From: Owenia fusiformis
Lineage: Eukaryota; Annelida; Polychaeta; Sabellida; Oweniidae
NCBI GenBank assembly: GCA_903813345.2
Contig: CAIIXF020000007.1
Coordinates: forward strand, 2,177,730 to 2,241,729
Length of the DNA stretch: 64,000 bases
Direction of reading: 5' to 3'
Each line of letters begins with the position of its first letter. Position 1 is the first letter of the stretch. Positions 11,870 through 26,051 of the stretch are shown here, one piece after another. The translations under genes and the position numbers were made by a program. Under the pieces are notes generated by a model that ran no database searches, was not told the origin of the DNA, and saw only the letters and a list, made by a program, of their open reading frames with translations.

Positions 11870-14800
11870 TACTCCTGAATCTTGAATAATATGATACTTC
11901 ATTTATTGCTTTTATAAAACGTTTTAAGTAACATATACCACCCTAATAATATGTTTCTAATCTTTTAATGAAATCATTTAGCTTCTTTAAACGATATCAA
12001 TTTTTCAATTAGAATAAAATTGGCACTTTTCCATTCGTTCCCACTTAGATATTCACATCATCAAGTCGAAAACTTCAAATTATGATAAATATGTTAAAAA
12101 ACCACAACACTTTCGGTATTTGTTTATTCTTTGAATGAATGAAATGAATATTCATTTTATCCACACCCTGTCTAGAATTTATAGATCTGATTCGTGCATT
12201 TTGACATATCGTATACACCGTAGCTCATAAATATGAAATATTGATTTATTTTCTTCAGTGTAGATACTATAATTCTATAAGATATATATGTCTCATATGA
12301 CTAACAAAGATGCAGCCATCTGTACCCCGTGCAAGATATAGAGGCTCTTATATGAGTAACTGTCCACTCTTGATGAGCTTTGATAATTCTTCTTTATCGA
12401 GTCGCAGACGAGATAAAGAAACATTATCAAAAAGTCAAGAATGGACGATATTGCACAGTACAAGAAAGTTTTTCTCATATGACTGTATTATGGCATATTT
12501 TCACCATTTTAGATTTTTCTCTGCATCTCTAACACAATTGCCCACCTTTCTTCACTGTCTATTTGTTTATGAATATAACAATAAGCTTTTGAATATACAC
12601 AACATATTTGCCAAAACAGTCACATAAAGAATTCAAGATCGACTGAAATTCTACCTAGATTTATATTCTAATACCACAGCGTGCGTGACACTAACGTATT
12701 AGAAATTAATTATTTCGCACCATTGATAAATAGTAAATGTCATTGAATCGTGGTCTGGTGACTATGATACGACAATTCTAAATAATTTATGCAGTGAATA
12801 AATCAAATTGGTTGTTAAAACAACTTAAATGTATGTTTATAGAAATAGGAGATAAGATCAATGTATATGGTTTTCATTAAATTTTTATATATACGTAAAC
12901 AGTACCCACTACTAAATGTATTTCCCTTATGCCCAGAGGACACATTAAGTTGACTTGGATAGATGAATTTTGAAATCGTGAAAAGCCAAACAGTTTATCA
13001 AAGTTCCGACCTGTTGACACTAGAATCAGCGAATCGAAACAAAATGATGGAAACTGTTATCACGAACTGACTAATTATGAACATACTATTGTAAAATTAA
13101 ACTAATCACCGGGGTGATCAGATTACATCTGTATCTTTTTGTTAGAAATGCCAACAAATTATGTGGGGACATTATTATCTTCAAAAAATTGTAATCCATA
13201 AGTCAAAATACGCTTGTAACATTATATTTTACCATTCATCAAATTACAAAACCATGAAGCCACTCTCAAGGGCAAAAGTACTTTTAAAATTTATGTTCTC
13301 TGGCGGCTTCATTTTTGAGTTTAATACAATTATACGACTCACAAAATCAAAAGTAATGTTGAGTATGCTTTATAGATATTTAAAAGACGATTTTCGGTAT
13401 TGCAAATGGTTTCATAACATCACGTATATGACATTAATATATAGATCAGACCATGTTTGTAAATTTAGGTTACAGCATGACACGCAATATGCTACATATG
13501 TGCGAAAATTCAAAATTTATTAACGACCCCTTCCTTATTTTGTCGAATATTTATTGAATACTTTCCTTTTGGTTAAATATTTTTATGTTACATTGTGGGT
13601 TTTTTTCTAATAAAAATTGAATTTAAAAATTGCTATCATGACCATTTAGTAATTCGTACAATGACCTCGACACGTGAAAATCACAAAAGAAGATTAATAT
13701 ATAGATTTATAAAAATGGCCAAGTTTTAGTAAAGCTATAATCAACTGAGCAATTATGACGTGCACGGACCTGGGGACAATTCGGGAAATACGGGCTAATC
13801 TCCGCTTTAAGCGTTAATATATGCCTTATTTAAAAAGCTAACTATATGCATTATATATCATTTTGAAGTATTTTTTATTCGCATTTCATTGAAATTATTT
13901 TTCCTTGAAAAATGTGATGGGATCTACCATATTTTTAAAGTTAAATGTACTCCGACATCGTCAAATACGCTGTAAGGCGTAACATTTCACGCTTACACGG
14001 TTCGTTGAAATCAGGATAACTTTTGAAATACTGATCAGAATTTTACTAAAATCTCACATTTTATTCATTGAAACATGTGCTTTTATGACGTCACAATTGC
14101 CTAGCGGCTATAGTTCAAATCGTCTTATATGAACGCTTTTAAGATTTTCAAAATTGTGTAAGGTTTTGAAGGCGAGGGAGATAAGCAATAAGTTTACCTT
14201 AATTTAACCTTCTAATTTAGGTCTGATTTCAAAAAAAAATTTAACTGCACAATATTGTCATGGCGAAATTTACAAAACAATAACCGATTTCTTTATTTTT
14301 CAAATAATAAGAGAATAAGAGTTGCTTTTAGAGACTTGAAAAAATGTAACGCATCGATTTTTTACCACAAATCCCATACATATCAATTTTTACTGACGCC
14401 CCGAGTGGATTTCCTGACCGTTTTTCAAAAATCAAAAACATTTTAGAAATATTGTCCTCGAGATCTTCTTGCTCTGTGAATCTCACCAGGATTGAATAAG
14501 AATAAAGCATCCTATTTTTAGGTTGACTAAACTTGACAAAATGTAACGCTTGTCGTTTTTGACGTTATAATGCTGATTGCGCCCTATACAGTTGGACGGC
14601 ACATTGCCTTAACCCATCAGCTTTATGACGTGCACTTCCGCGTGGGACTATATCTTTACAACGGGAATTTCAAGTTTTTGTCAGTGTAGACATAAAAAGT
14701 TGCGGTCCTCTTACTCGCGCAGTTTTTAATATTTTCGTTTGAAACTTGCAGAAACGGTGCTTTGAATCTAGCTCTCTTCTCTTTGAAAACGTCATGTAGA

Positions 14801-16075
14801 ATCAAAACAGTTGAACTATTTATTTGTTGTCGTGAAAATATTATTTTTTTAGTTTATTTTTATTTTACAACTTTTTGGGAAAATATGTAACAAATTTTTA
14901 TTTCTTGTCATATTTATCCGATATTTTGTCATCATGACATTCGAGATTCCTTTTAATGATGGTGCAAATTTCATAACAATTGATGAATCTTTATTATCAG
15001 TGTTATGTTTTCCAAAAACGGTGTACCACTGTGCATGTTTCTTTAATTGACGGCACATCTGCCTTTAAATGGTCGAACGTACAGGTCCCGACGCAATAAG
15101 CTTTATTTGATTTAATACACTCAAAAATAAAGTTTGCTATCAAACCAGAATGTTCATAAAACATAAACCTTGCCTTTGTTTTCCCAATTCTAAAAGCAGG
15201 CCAAATAAACTATGATAATCGTTTGACTCTCGAGACTACAGAACTTGAACTTGAACATACTAAAATCGAAGTTACCTATAGTTACGCTTGTAAAGTTAAT
15301 TATATGTTTAACGGCGTGCTGAGTGAATGTATCTAATCAAATTTGTGACATACCCATAAGATCGTAGATCACAATTCTAAGTTTAAAATGTAATTTGGAT
15401 TCGTAAGAAGTATTTCTGTTTTAAACTTACCTTTGCTGTCTGACAAAGACCAATATTCATAGACGGGGATGTTGAAACCTATATTTCCTTTGAATGACCT
15501 GCATTTGTACTACGAAATGATCTTTTGGAGAAAAGTTGATGATGAATTCCAAACAGCTAGTTCTAGAAAATCTACTAGTATAAGCTTACTTTCTAAAAGC
15601 ATTTCAATGTTAAAAATATCTATTGATATGTTTCATTTATAAAATGATCTTTTGCTTCCCTTACCTTATATGTGTGACTTAATGAAGAATGCTGTTTACC
15701 ACAACAAACTTAAGACGTAAACTTGGCAATTACTCGATACATGTTATAACGCGATTTTCTTTCATTTTCTACAAAAATGGTATGTTTTCGAACGGTCACT
15801 TACGTTAATCTATGACCATGGTATGATTGAAAATGAAAGAACTGAACCAAGTATTGTCGACTCGGTTGAATCATAAGATTTATTTTGATTGATTTAATCT
15901 CTTCTTGAATTTTAAAACTTTTGTCCGAATTACATCTGCTATGGAATTAAAGTTCAAATATACCTCAGAATTGCTTATTGAATTAACCTAGCAATTAATT
16001 TGAAAATAATTCTTTACATAGGTTATATATCATAGATCATAGATATGTAAAAAATAAAAATGTGTTTTGAAAGAT
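11870..16075. other. Gene-free AT-rich stretch
   Basis: Long AT-rich DNA without supported coding exons. The ORFs at 12310-12627, 13161-13523 and 14849-15058 show no domain, no codon regularity I can recognise and no convincing splice-site context. Short blocks such as tatgacgtgcac and ggcacat recur with poor similarity (13755, 14624, 15050, 18015), which hints at old transposon debris. Confidence 0.35.
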
Positions 16076-16079
16076 GAAT

Positions 16080-17520
16080 TGGTAACAAACGTTTTCGTAC
16101 ACGTGCCATTATTCACCTTCAGCCCACTTAAAGCACGAAATCCCGTATGACGTAATATAACGAAAATGCGCAGATAATTGATATTTTTAATTTTAATTCA
16201 ACTCACATTGACCTTTCTTATTTAGAACGTGTTTAAAGTTTTCATTTTAAGAAGATAAATATGTGGAAAGGCAATGGTTTAAAGCTTATGAAAATGTCAA
16301 AATCATAATTCAGTTTTTAAAATAAGATATTGACATGCATTCACGCACATGTGACATTATCTCTTTTTGTGCGATTCAAACATAAAAATCTCATTACAGT
16401 TATACATATTAATCAATCTTAGCCATGCCTTTCTAATAGAAGAAACTAAATTTGAATCAAAAAATAATTCTGTGTAAAGATGATTCCCCATAGATATAAT
16501 AAATGTCAAAAATGTCAAAAAAATTATCAAAAATTAAATACTCACACGCTTTTAAGCACACGTGATCTTTTCCAGTTTTGCTCATTTCATTTACCTTGAA
16601 AACCAAGGAGACCGAACGCAATTGCTATATACAACCTTGTTACGTGTACCAGGTCTATAATTGCATTTTCTCATGGAAGGAACCAAGCAAAAATTATAAA
16701 AATAATTCTGCGTAGAGGTGATGCTTCACAAATAATATTAATGTCAAAAAATTAATTCAAATCTTCAAAACTATATACTGACTCGCATTTACGCACACAT
16801 GACCTTTTCCAGTTTTGCTTATTTCATTTACCTTGAAAACCAAAGAGACTGGACGCAATTGCCAAATACCTCTTTGATACGCGTGCCAGGTCTATAATTG
16901 CATTTTCTCATGGAAGGAACCAAGCAAAAATTATAAAAATAATTCTATGTTAAGGTGATGCTTCACAAATAATATTAATGTCAAAACTTTAATTCATTTC
17001 TTCAAATCCAAATACTGACACGCTTTTACGCACACGTGACCTTTTCTCCTTTTGCTCATTTTATTTATCCTAAAAATCAGTGAGCCTTAATACATTGTCC
17101 GATACTTCTTTAATACATGTCGGGTCTAAAATTGCAGTTTATCATGAAAGAAATCGAACAATTATTATAAAAATAATTATGTGTAAAGGTGATGTTCTTC
17201 AGATCATATAAACATCAAAATTGTAATTCATTTATTGAAAGTTTAATATCCACATGCTTTACCGCACACATAACCCTTTCCTTTTTTGTTCATTTCATCT
17301 ATCTTAAAAATCAGTGAGCCTGAACTCATTGCTAAATAATTTTTGATATGAGTCAGCTGCAGGTCTAAAATTGCATTTTATCATGGAACAAAACGAGCAA
17401 TCATTATGAAAATAATTCTGTGTAAAGATGATGTTCCAAAGACAATATATATGTCAATTTGATAATTCAGTTACTCAAAATGGATTATCCACATGATTTT
17501 ACGCACACATGATAATTTTC
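16080..17520. repeat. ~235-bp diverged tandem repeat (about six units)
   Basis: The block cttttacgcacacgtgac followed by cttttcc, ttttgctcatttcattta and later gcatttt(c/a)tcatggaa recurs at about 16333, 16545, 16783, 17022, 17255 and 17492, a spacing of about 210-240 bp. Each unit also carries a caagcaaaaattataaaaat-like block and a gatg.ttc.caaa.ataat.t..atgtcaaa block. Units in the middle are most alike, and the outer ones decay. No coding capacity is seen. It looks like a satellite-type array. Confidence 0.85.
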
Positions 17521-17524
17521 TGAA

Positions 17525-19580
17525 TGACGCTACTTTTTGGATTCAACCATGCATATAACGTCGTAAAATACACATTTCTACCGAAATTATGCCCAACCGT
17601 TTTTGCAGAAAATGTAACAAATGAAGGCATTTTATCGGAACTGATTGATATTTGGTACTTATAAAATATCGTATTTACTTTAACTTTTAAGCGATTCAGA
17701 CATTTGAAAAATGATCTTTAATCAATATTAATTTCGCACTAATGTAGGGTACAAAATGAGTGAAAGTCTCACGTATTTGATTGCATTTTACTCCCATTCA
17801 TGTGCATTTTTCTAACATTAAAATGAGATAGTTCGAAAGAAGAGATCAGTAGAATTCTATCCGTCACTTTCATTTTCAAATGTTAAAATGTTTATCATTT
17901 CAATGGACCTCATAAAGATGGTAGCCAACGGACCAGAAACAAGTAGTTCGATGACGTCATATATCGCTACACCACTTTGATATAAAGTTTGGTAAACAAC
18001 AATGGGTTTTTTCAATGTGCCGTCCTACTGATACTGGCCATTGTATTGTTTTGGTATTTTGACGCCATAATGTTACTCTAATTGTCCCCAGTTTCGTGCG
18101 ACGTGTAAATATCTTACCACATGTGGTAGCAGCCGCAGCCAAATGTAAAAATTGGTTCGAAGTATATTTTAGAAAAAACACGTTTTGTATGTCTTATTTC
18201 TCACTAAATAAACCTGCGTCCCTGCGACCCTTCGACTAACTTGGTGTCAAGAAATGTTTGAGAAGAAACTTTTAGAAAACCCCCTCGACCTTCGATTGAA
18301 TCTATTTTAGAAAAATCTCGTCCTTCGAAAATCTTTTATAGACTGGGTATACTTATTTAATTTATACGTAACGTAACTTACAAGTAATGGCCCCAAATTA
18401 TTTTTCGTTATGCGTATTCGTGTAAAACATGTGCTTGACGAGATGGACGCCGGATGTTGTTTAGAATCTCTTCCAGGTGAGTGTACAGACGTAGCAAAAA
18501 CGTGAGACACAGAGCTTGAAACATCGCATCCACGTAGGTATTATATGTTTGAGGCCCATTATGGAAACAATGAAACAAATGAGATATTTTCAGAAAATAA
18601 ATTAAAGTCAAAAGGTTTTTATAACATTCCAATAATTTTTTGACACTCAGTAAGTCGAGGGGTCGCATGGATTTTATAACATTCCATAATTAGATATGTA
18701 AATACAAAGACGATCCGGCCAAAAGAGGTGTTCAAGTGGCATTTTGAAAATCATTCGCGATTACGAGAATCGTATGAGCCATGGGTACATGTCTCAGTAG
18801 TTGTATTTTAGAAGACTAGTATTAGTTTAGTTTTGAAAATTAAATAACATTTGGTTTACACGCATATGCTGTCCCTTCATTTCCATTTTTCCACATCATA
18901 GCTGTTACTATAATACACAAGTATTGAACTGAATATGAGTGACGAAAACCAGGCTGAATCTGCTATGGAAGGGTTGATAAGGATAAAGGATACAATGCAT
19001 ACAAACATAAAGACCAACATTGTCAATAACTTACCTTTCAATCAGTAGTGCGAAATATTATTTACAGCAAGGGGTTTATAAAGAACACTATTCATAAAAA
19101 ACTATACCATCTTATTCTATGGTTTGTAGCAATTGAATAGCTTTTTCGGGACTGACATAAATATATGTTTTTTGTCAATGGTTCAAGTTGAATTCAATTT
19201 TTGTCTGTCAAAAATTGAGATTTTTCAATATCGGGAACTTTGAAATTAAAACAAATTTGTTTTGACATCACGTTAATTAAAAAGCCATGATGCATTCCTT
19301 ACCTGGTTTTGACCATTTAAATAAATCGTAAAATGAAACCACACAACGATGAGGCTTTCTATTTGTTTAGACATCCAAAGAACACAATAGGGATAATATC
19401 TTACCCATTATACATAATGTATCATTTACGTGTATCATTTTACGATGCGGCTATTTCAAAGAAGTACATTATTTTTATGTTTTTTTTATAACGAATGCCA
19501 TCGTGAGAGATCAGAACTTTCGACCACTCCCTCATACATACTACATTCACTACAAGGCAGAAATGATCTACTGTAAGTAT
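17525..19580. other. Gene-free stretch with possible transposon debris
   Basis: No supported gene. An inverted pair (ctgcgacccttcgac near 18217 and gtcgaggggtcgca near 18654) may mark a decayed short element. The minus-strand ORF 18668-18408 lies inside it and shows no domain. Confidence 0.3.
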
Positions 19581-19581
19581 C

Positions 19582-21220
19582 AAAGGATGGGTATCGATAT
19601 GGTGAACTTTTTTAACACACGTTTCTCCTAAACCCGTCACCAAACAATTCTGAAAGGTTTACACATATTTTCAATTTAATTGTCATCTTTTGAATGGTAA
19701 CAATTATAATTTGAAAAATATATACAAACACCTTTCTCTATATTGTTTAAGAAAACACATCAGACACTTCTTTTGTTCTTGGTTTCATATGTTCGGAATG
19801 AAATGAAACATCTATCCGCACCCCATTAATTACAAAATGACATAAACACAACGCGTATACGTCTCTCAATATTGTAATTGTACAACGGAAAGTTTGGTTG
19901 ATTTAAAACAGTATCTTGTTAATGAAATAAAAGGTTTATCTTACTTTTTTTTTATCTATTTTGGGAGTTTTTATTTTAATTTTTTGAATTATTTTTAATC
20001 AACCAAACTTTCCTTTGTGTAACTATAATATTGAGAGGTCTAAGGAAATATGCAATTTTGTTCCAACAAGCTTCGGAAAGATATTTTATTCTGAAGAATT
20101 GGTAAAAAGGAACAAAAAACAATTGCACTAAAAAACAAAAGCAGTTATATAAAATATATATCAATTATTTTCGCATTGTTGTCAATCAGTCAACATTATA
20201 TAAAGAACCGTGTTTTTTACAAAATGTTTTCAATAATAGGTGCTGACCAATCCCGAGATATCTCGTCTATGACGTCAATCGTATCCGACCAACCCCGAGG
20301 GTGCTGTACAATAATTGTCATACAATTTGTACCAATAATCTTTCGAAATATTGTAGGGGTCACATGGGGAATACCGTTGGGTGCAAATATATTGTCATCA
20401 TATTGTCATTGCTGTTCACAATGGTATTAAACATAGCAAAGAGGGTGTGGATACAGTCCATTTAAATGCTTATATCACTGGTGATCCACTCGATTACGCT
20501 GGTTACCGAAACGGTTCGTTTTGGTAACAAAATGTCGGAACGTCGAAGGTACGATTTTTCTCTTTTCCTTATTTCAAACGTTGTAGGCAGAATTCCCACG
20601 ATATTGTTTAACTCAAACGTGTATCAGTATCATAGGTTAAAGAAAATGAACATATGTGCGAACAAATAGTTCAGAAGACAACAGAATCGTCGATTTAATT
20701 CTTCACTTAAGTTACATAAACGGTTTTTCGAAAAACAGTTAAGATCTGCACTTTTAACCAAAACCGTTTATGTAACTTAAGTGAGGAATTAAATCGACGA
20801 TTCTGTTGTCTTCTGAGCTATTTTTTCGCAAACATGAGCATTTTCTAAAACACATGATACTGATATACGTTTGTGAGAAAAAACGTCGTGGGGATTCTGC
20901 CTACAACGCGAGAAATAAGGAAGAAAAAATCGTACCTTCGGCGTTCCGACATTTTGTTACCGTTTTGGTAACCAGCGTAATCGAGTGGATCACCAGTGAA
21001 TATGAAAATATGGCATTTTGATCAGTTTCTTTATCAAGATGGCCATTCACCAGCAGAAAACCTCAGAAATAGCTTTCAGGCCAGCAATGAGTTAAGAGAA
21101 AAACATTGTTGAATTCAATCCATTTATTAGTGTTCTAATAAATGGATTTAATATTACCAGACTATGAACTTATTTAATGTAATTGTTAAATTCAGTTCAC
21201 CATATCGATACCAATCCTTT
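19582..21220. mobile_element. TATCGATA-family TIR element, copy C, inverted, with nested insertions
   Basis: It starts aaaggatgggtatcgat and ends ccatatcgataccaatccttt. The body at 19600-19860 and 19960-20240 is the reverse complement of copies A and B. Colinearity breaks at about 20243 and resumes at about 21092 (gttaagagaaaaacattg), so about 850 bp was inserted. A second short insert lies at about 21118-21190 and contains a perfect hairpin (ccatttattag and ctaataaatgg). Confidence 0.7.
20475..20999. mobile_element. Nested palindromic element with ~250-bp arms
   Basis: The left arm 20475-20727 and right arm 20760-20999 are imperfect reverse complements (for example tcactggtgatccactcgat against atcgagtggatcaccagtga, and acttaagttacataaacgg against ccgtttatgtaacttaagt), separated by a loop of about 32 bp. 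It lies inside the insertion that interrupts copy C of the TATCGATA family. It is a foldback/MITE-like element and would form a long hairpin when single-stranded. No protein is encoded. Confidence 0.85.
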
Positions 21221-21913
21221 ACGAATTCCGCTTCCTTGTAGGTATTGCGTTTCAGTTTCACTTTGATCTTTTTCGCACAAACTATTTATTTTTATACTAA
21301 AAGGTTTGAAGGCCTATTATGATTTGATAATTGTTTTTTAATAAAATTCAAAATGAAATGTTTATAATGTCTAAATGATGTTATCTACACTAAATATGAA
21401 AAGTTCAAATGTCACACTTATTAATCAATATTTGAAATTGAAAAATAAAATCGTTATGGGGAGTCATGATCTACTTGTCATTTGCGTCATTTTGTCTTTT
21501 GAAAGTTTACCATGACACCTCTATTTTCATAAACGCCCTATTTTTATTTCAAATGATTTAAAATCATTTTCAAAGCATACAATTGCTCTGTTCATGTGTT
21601 GTTATAATGTTTTCAATTTCGTCGAAAATATCCTTCCTTGTTGTGAATAAGTAATTATTATCCAGCTGGCGTTCATAATTTTAATAGATTATGAGGTTAA
21701 ATGTGCATGAACTCTTTAAATATTTGACGCATTAAAACGAATTCTAAGAAGGAAATGATATATAGTTTCTGCAGAAGGAAAAATTCAAAATTATTAAGTT
21801 TTTTTTACTAAACAATAAGTTTGGGAGGAGTGAGGATTTCAGGCCGAGTTCAGTGACCTGAAACAACTGAACATTTTGTTTCGTTATGCCTACGAAAACA
21901 CCTATAATAATGC

Positions 21914-22337
21914 AGATGCGAGTAGGTAGTTACCAGATTCACCACCAGGTGGCTCGTTCGGGTCAGATAGCATGGCGGGTATAGTAGAACGTTCCCTTTA
22001 ACTTAAATTACATATTTTTGCGTGGTTCAATTTTCATATAACCCTTATGTATCTTATAGTTATGCAAATTAAAATATGTCCAGTAAAATAAAATCTTATC
22101 TGTCCAAAACAAGAGAAAATAATTCACTTTTTGTGATTTTGTAACATGGGGTGTATGGGGAATCAACCCGAACAAGAAGTCACATTTTCAAAAAAAATAA
22201 AATTTTCAAAGTTGATAGACAATTTTCGAAACCATATTTCTTGATGTACCTTTACATGCAGATTTCAAATATGAGATCACATTGACTGAATTTTGAATAC
22301 TTAATGGCGTAAATCAAGATTATTTCTACTCGCATCT
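21914..22337. mobile_element. ~425-bp MITE with agatgcgagtag ends, copy 1
   Basis: It begins agatgcgagtag and ends ctactcgcatct, an exact 12-bp terminal inverted repeat. The interior (accaccaggtggctcgttcg, tagcatggcgggtat, atggggaatcaacccga) is closely matched by 55987-56394. No ORF is present. Confidence 0.85.
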
Positions 22338-22339
22338 AG

Positions 22340-25300
22340 TCTATTTAAGTTCTTAAAAGCATTCATAATTGCAATTATACTTTGTAGTTACACGTTTTAT
22401 TTTATTATTAATTGTTAAAAATATTTTATTCGTCTATATATTACATTACATTACATAGACGTGTTGCAAAAAGATGGCGCATTTGTTTTTTAAGGGTATC
22501 GCGTGAATGTAACTTTGATTCCCCGGATTATAAGATAATATTCTAATTAAAGTTATATATCTAAAGCTGCTTCGATGAAGTTTTTAGATCAACTACACTC
22601 CGTTCACGATTCTTGCGCGTTCTTTAAAAAAAATTGTTTTTTACCAAAACATCTGGCAAATATCCCCTGTTGACACGTTACATTTTGAATTATTTTTCGT
22701 CTTTAAACGCTCATAACTCAAACAATATATGACTATTATACTTGTTTTTCGTCTTGATAAAGGTAGATGGAAGTTTTATTTCAAAGGATGAATTTTAGTA
22801 AGTGTCCCATATTGTGACGTCATATAGTTTGAAAAATAGAATCTGTTGACAGCGACCTTTTTTGCTCATTTTTTGTTACCTTCAACTTTTCAAGTGTACA
22901 TTAAACAAATAATACGAGATCAATTTTTGATAAATCATACATGATTATTTTGCTCCCAAACTCTAGTTTTTTAAGAAATAGTTGATTTTGTTCGCAAAAG
23001 TATGTGTTTTCTGTTGTATGTGGAAAAGTGGAGGACGAACGGTTTTCAAAATTCATTAAAATAGGGCTAATTTACGCCATTCGACTATGTGCAGGATGGG
23101 ATGTTTTATTTTACAAAAATAGAACATTTTCCAGCAGAAATCGCACTCCTCCGTTCAATTTTCGGATCACCGGGTGTGATAATCACATTGGTCAGGTTTG
23201 TTCATAAGTATTAATTGTTCGAATTTAATTTAATTTTTATTGATTCACATTATTTCTCATTCCTTTAAAGTCCTCGTCCAAAGTTTGAAAATATTTTTTT
23301 ATCATTCATTTACTATTTGTCAGGAATTAGAAAGTGATTTTAGAGATTTTTGAACAAAAAAAAAATTTGGAAAAAAAGTTGTGAGCATTTCATTTCTCAA
23401 TTATTCAAATTTCCCGCCATTTTTCAAAAAAAGTTGAAATTTCTTAATCATCCAATATTTCTTAATGCATTTCAAAAAAGATTATCTTTTTAACACCAAT
23501 GCAAAGATTGAACAAAGGACACACTATTTCAATAATAAAATGCCATATTTAATGGGCCACTTCAATGTTTTAGCATATCAAAACTATTTTGAAACATTAG
23601 TGATGTCACTAAGGTACCAAAAACTTTTTGAAAAAAATTGAAATTTTTTTTTCAATGTCAATCTTTTCTAAATATGTTAGACTTTCATAAAAAACCAATG
23701 TTGATTGTCTAACCAGGTTAAAAGGAAAAATAAATTATGTTTTAGATATCATTGTACCATTGGTTTCTATGAGAACTAAAATTTTGAAATGCGTTTTTCT
23801 CAGAACCATTTTCATGCACTGATAAGTTCATTTCTCGCTTATTTATGAACCGATTTTCTTAATTTTTTCGGCAAAAAACACGGGAGGATGAATGCTATAC
23901 ATTGGTATAAATTGTGGCTAATTAGAAGATATGAGTGACCTCTAAAAGTTGGTTTTAAATAAATTCACAAATTTTGGAACAAAAAGTCTATCAAAAACCA
24001 CTTTTTGACATTTTAAAAAAAAGTTTAACATATCACACTTTGATAACATTGGGTAAGACTACAATATAAGCCAAAGTGGTTTAAACTTTATATGGGGCCT
24101 TTAAAAAAACAAAAAATAGGCGGCTGTCGTTATTACATTTTTCACATTTATCAAGTGCTCACAGTTTGATAACAAATATAAAAACGGGCATCATATTCTA
24201 TTAAATACATGTGCGTGATGATATTTGTCTCCACGAAAAACAAGGGAATCATTGTATCTTCCTTATTGGTTTATCATATTAAACAAATACAATTTGTATC
24301 CCGGCGTCTTATTATAGTGCTCATGACTGTTCATTAAATAAAGGACGTGATAAGTTTGTGTAAGATGTTGAAATTAAGGAGGTCCAAATTTAGAATTTGT
24401 TATGTCGCTAATTAAGTATCATAGGCAAACATGTCATAATTTACCCCACGTTGTCCACCTAAATTGCCACCTGTTTGCACTCAAGACACCTCGACTCAAT
24501 TGTCGAGTAAATTGATATAAAACTGGATTTGATATTTACATTCCTATTGCACGATGACCTTATGAAAATGAATATGCTAATATAACTTCACAAATCTTTA
24601 TAGTATAAATATATACCAAAATTGAGTTTTTATTGAATTATGAAAAGAACAATATCAGAGTGATTGATAGATTGATGCACATTCAAAATGTTTGCCAATT
24701 TCGACTGAAAAGTTAGCGTATGTAAGTCGGAATTGACATTAGTTAGGGGTGGGGGTTAAGTAAGCAGTGTCTTGAAGAACGTGTACGTGAAACGTGTAAA
24801 ATTATGGTCTCCTGATGACCTTTTTCACCTCATTGGCTTTAATTGATAACATATTTCCTGAAAACTGTTAAAATTACAAGACCTTTAGCACATGGTCCAA
24901 TGGCCTGTAGTTTGGGTTGCAAAACATTTGGAGAGGAGAGGTAGCGTTTAAACGATTTTCACGCGAGGTTTTGTTAGAGTAATACACTTAACGTGAAGTG
25001 ATCTGCCATCTATCCGAGCTGGTTACATACTATGCACAGCTATATTTGACCTAATATTTACAGACCTCGTGTAGAAGTCAAATGATTTGACGTGTAATAC
25101 AGGATATATTGTGCTCGAGAAATTCTGTATTGGCACGAGCCAGTACAGCACTTCAAATCATTCTTTGTACATTCCATTGTTATATAATCATGAAATATAT
25201 AAATAATAATAAAAAATGTATGAACACTTGCTTGTTGAAGCATTTTGGTCTTTCTAAATCTACTTTAGCATCCCTCTCACTTTCGTATTGTCCCATATGG

Positions 25301-25760
25301 CATAATCCATTTTTTGCAATCGGGGCTTCGTGGAGGTCATTCATCATTCTTGATTAATTTCCGGTGTAGCCTCTAGATAGATATGAGTTATTCTATCTTG
25401 TGAAATTACATTTAACCAATCTTTCTATAATTTTAAGTTTTTTGTTGATACCCATAGGCTACTCAGTATCATTTTAAAGGAATTTGGCAAATCTGTTGCT
25501 GGGGGAAAAAGTGGTATTACAAAAAGTAGGTAGTACATCGGGTTACCTTGCGTGCAGAGTCTAGAAAAACTACCGAAGACGAAGCTCTCTTTTAGAAGCG
25601 AAGACAAACGAATGCAAAGGGTAACATCGGGTCAGCTTTGTTTGTCAAAGTTGTTTAGCAACAATTTCAAATGTGTTCTCTTATCATTTTTAATATTAAC
25701 TAAATTGCAGATGGATTTAAGTTATTAAATGTAATAATAGATCAATATTAGTTGTATTCG
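22340..25760. other. Gene-free AT-rich stretch
   Basis: No supported exon. There are long A/T homopolymer runs at 23350-24120. The inverted mate of the 11567-11660 repeat lies at 25548-25632. A short palindromic stretch of gtctatatattacat...atagacg occurs near 22432-22461. Confidence 0.35.
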
Positions 25761-25765
25761 ATGGA

Positions 25766-25824
25766 TATATTAAAACGACCTGTTTGCAGATTCTCTCATT
25801 CAGTACCAGAATACGCTGATCCAA
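25766..25824 (+). promoter_or_regulatory. Candidate TATA box, initiator and 5' UTR exon of the six-Cys gene
   Basis: tatattaaaa at 25766-25775 is followed about 35 bp downstream by an initiator-like tcagta (25800-25805). A strong donor (ccaa/gtaagt) ends a short non-coding exon at 25824. The next exon begins after ttgcag at about 26036 and reaches the ATG at 26052. TATA-to-initiator spacing and the splice signals fit a compact promoter. This is inference from consensus only. Confidence 0.45.
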
Positions 25825-26051
25825 GTAAGTGAAAATTGAATTTTGAAATTCATCGCAAAGTGTCAACATTAAAGAGATCCTCAAAGGCAAGTACGTGTTT
25901 AGCTAAAATAACGTTTAACTTAGTCTGAATAACAGTTGAAATAACTTCATAAAGGCAATTATGTTTTTGTGTTTGAATTGTTTTATTTATTTTTACATTT
26001 TAGGCTCGCATATAGTTTGATTGACATACTTGCAGTTTTCAGTTGAAGATC

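Noticed and set aside
13161-13523. 120-codon plus-strand ORF
   Set aside because: No domain, no signal peptide, no splice-site support and AT-rich codon use like the surrounding non-coding DNA.
13740-18120. Words tggggacaatt with cgtgcac in opposite orientation at 13755 and about 18090 as TIRs of a 4.3-kb element
   Set aside because: The similarity is short and interrupted, and nothing between them resembles a transposase.
18220-18670. Inverted words ctgcgacccttcgac and gtcgaggggtcgca as ends of a transposon
   Set aside because: Only about 14 bases pair, imperfectly, and no second copy was found in the window; noted only as possible debris.
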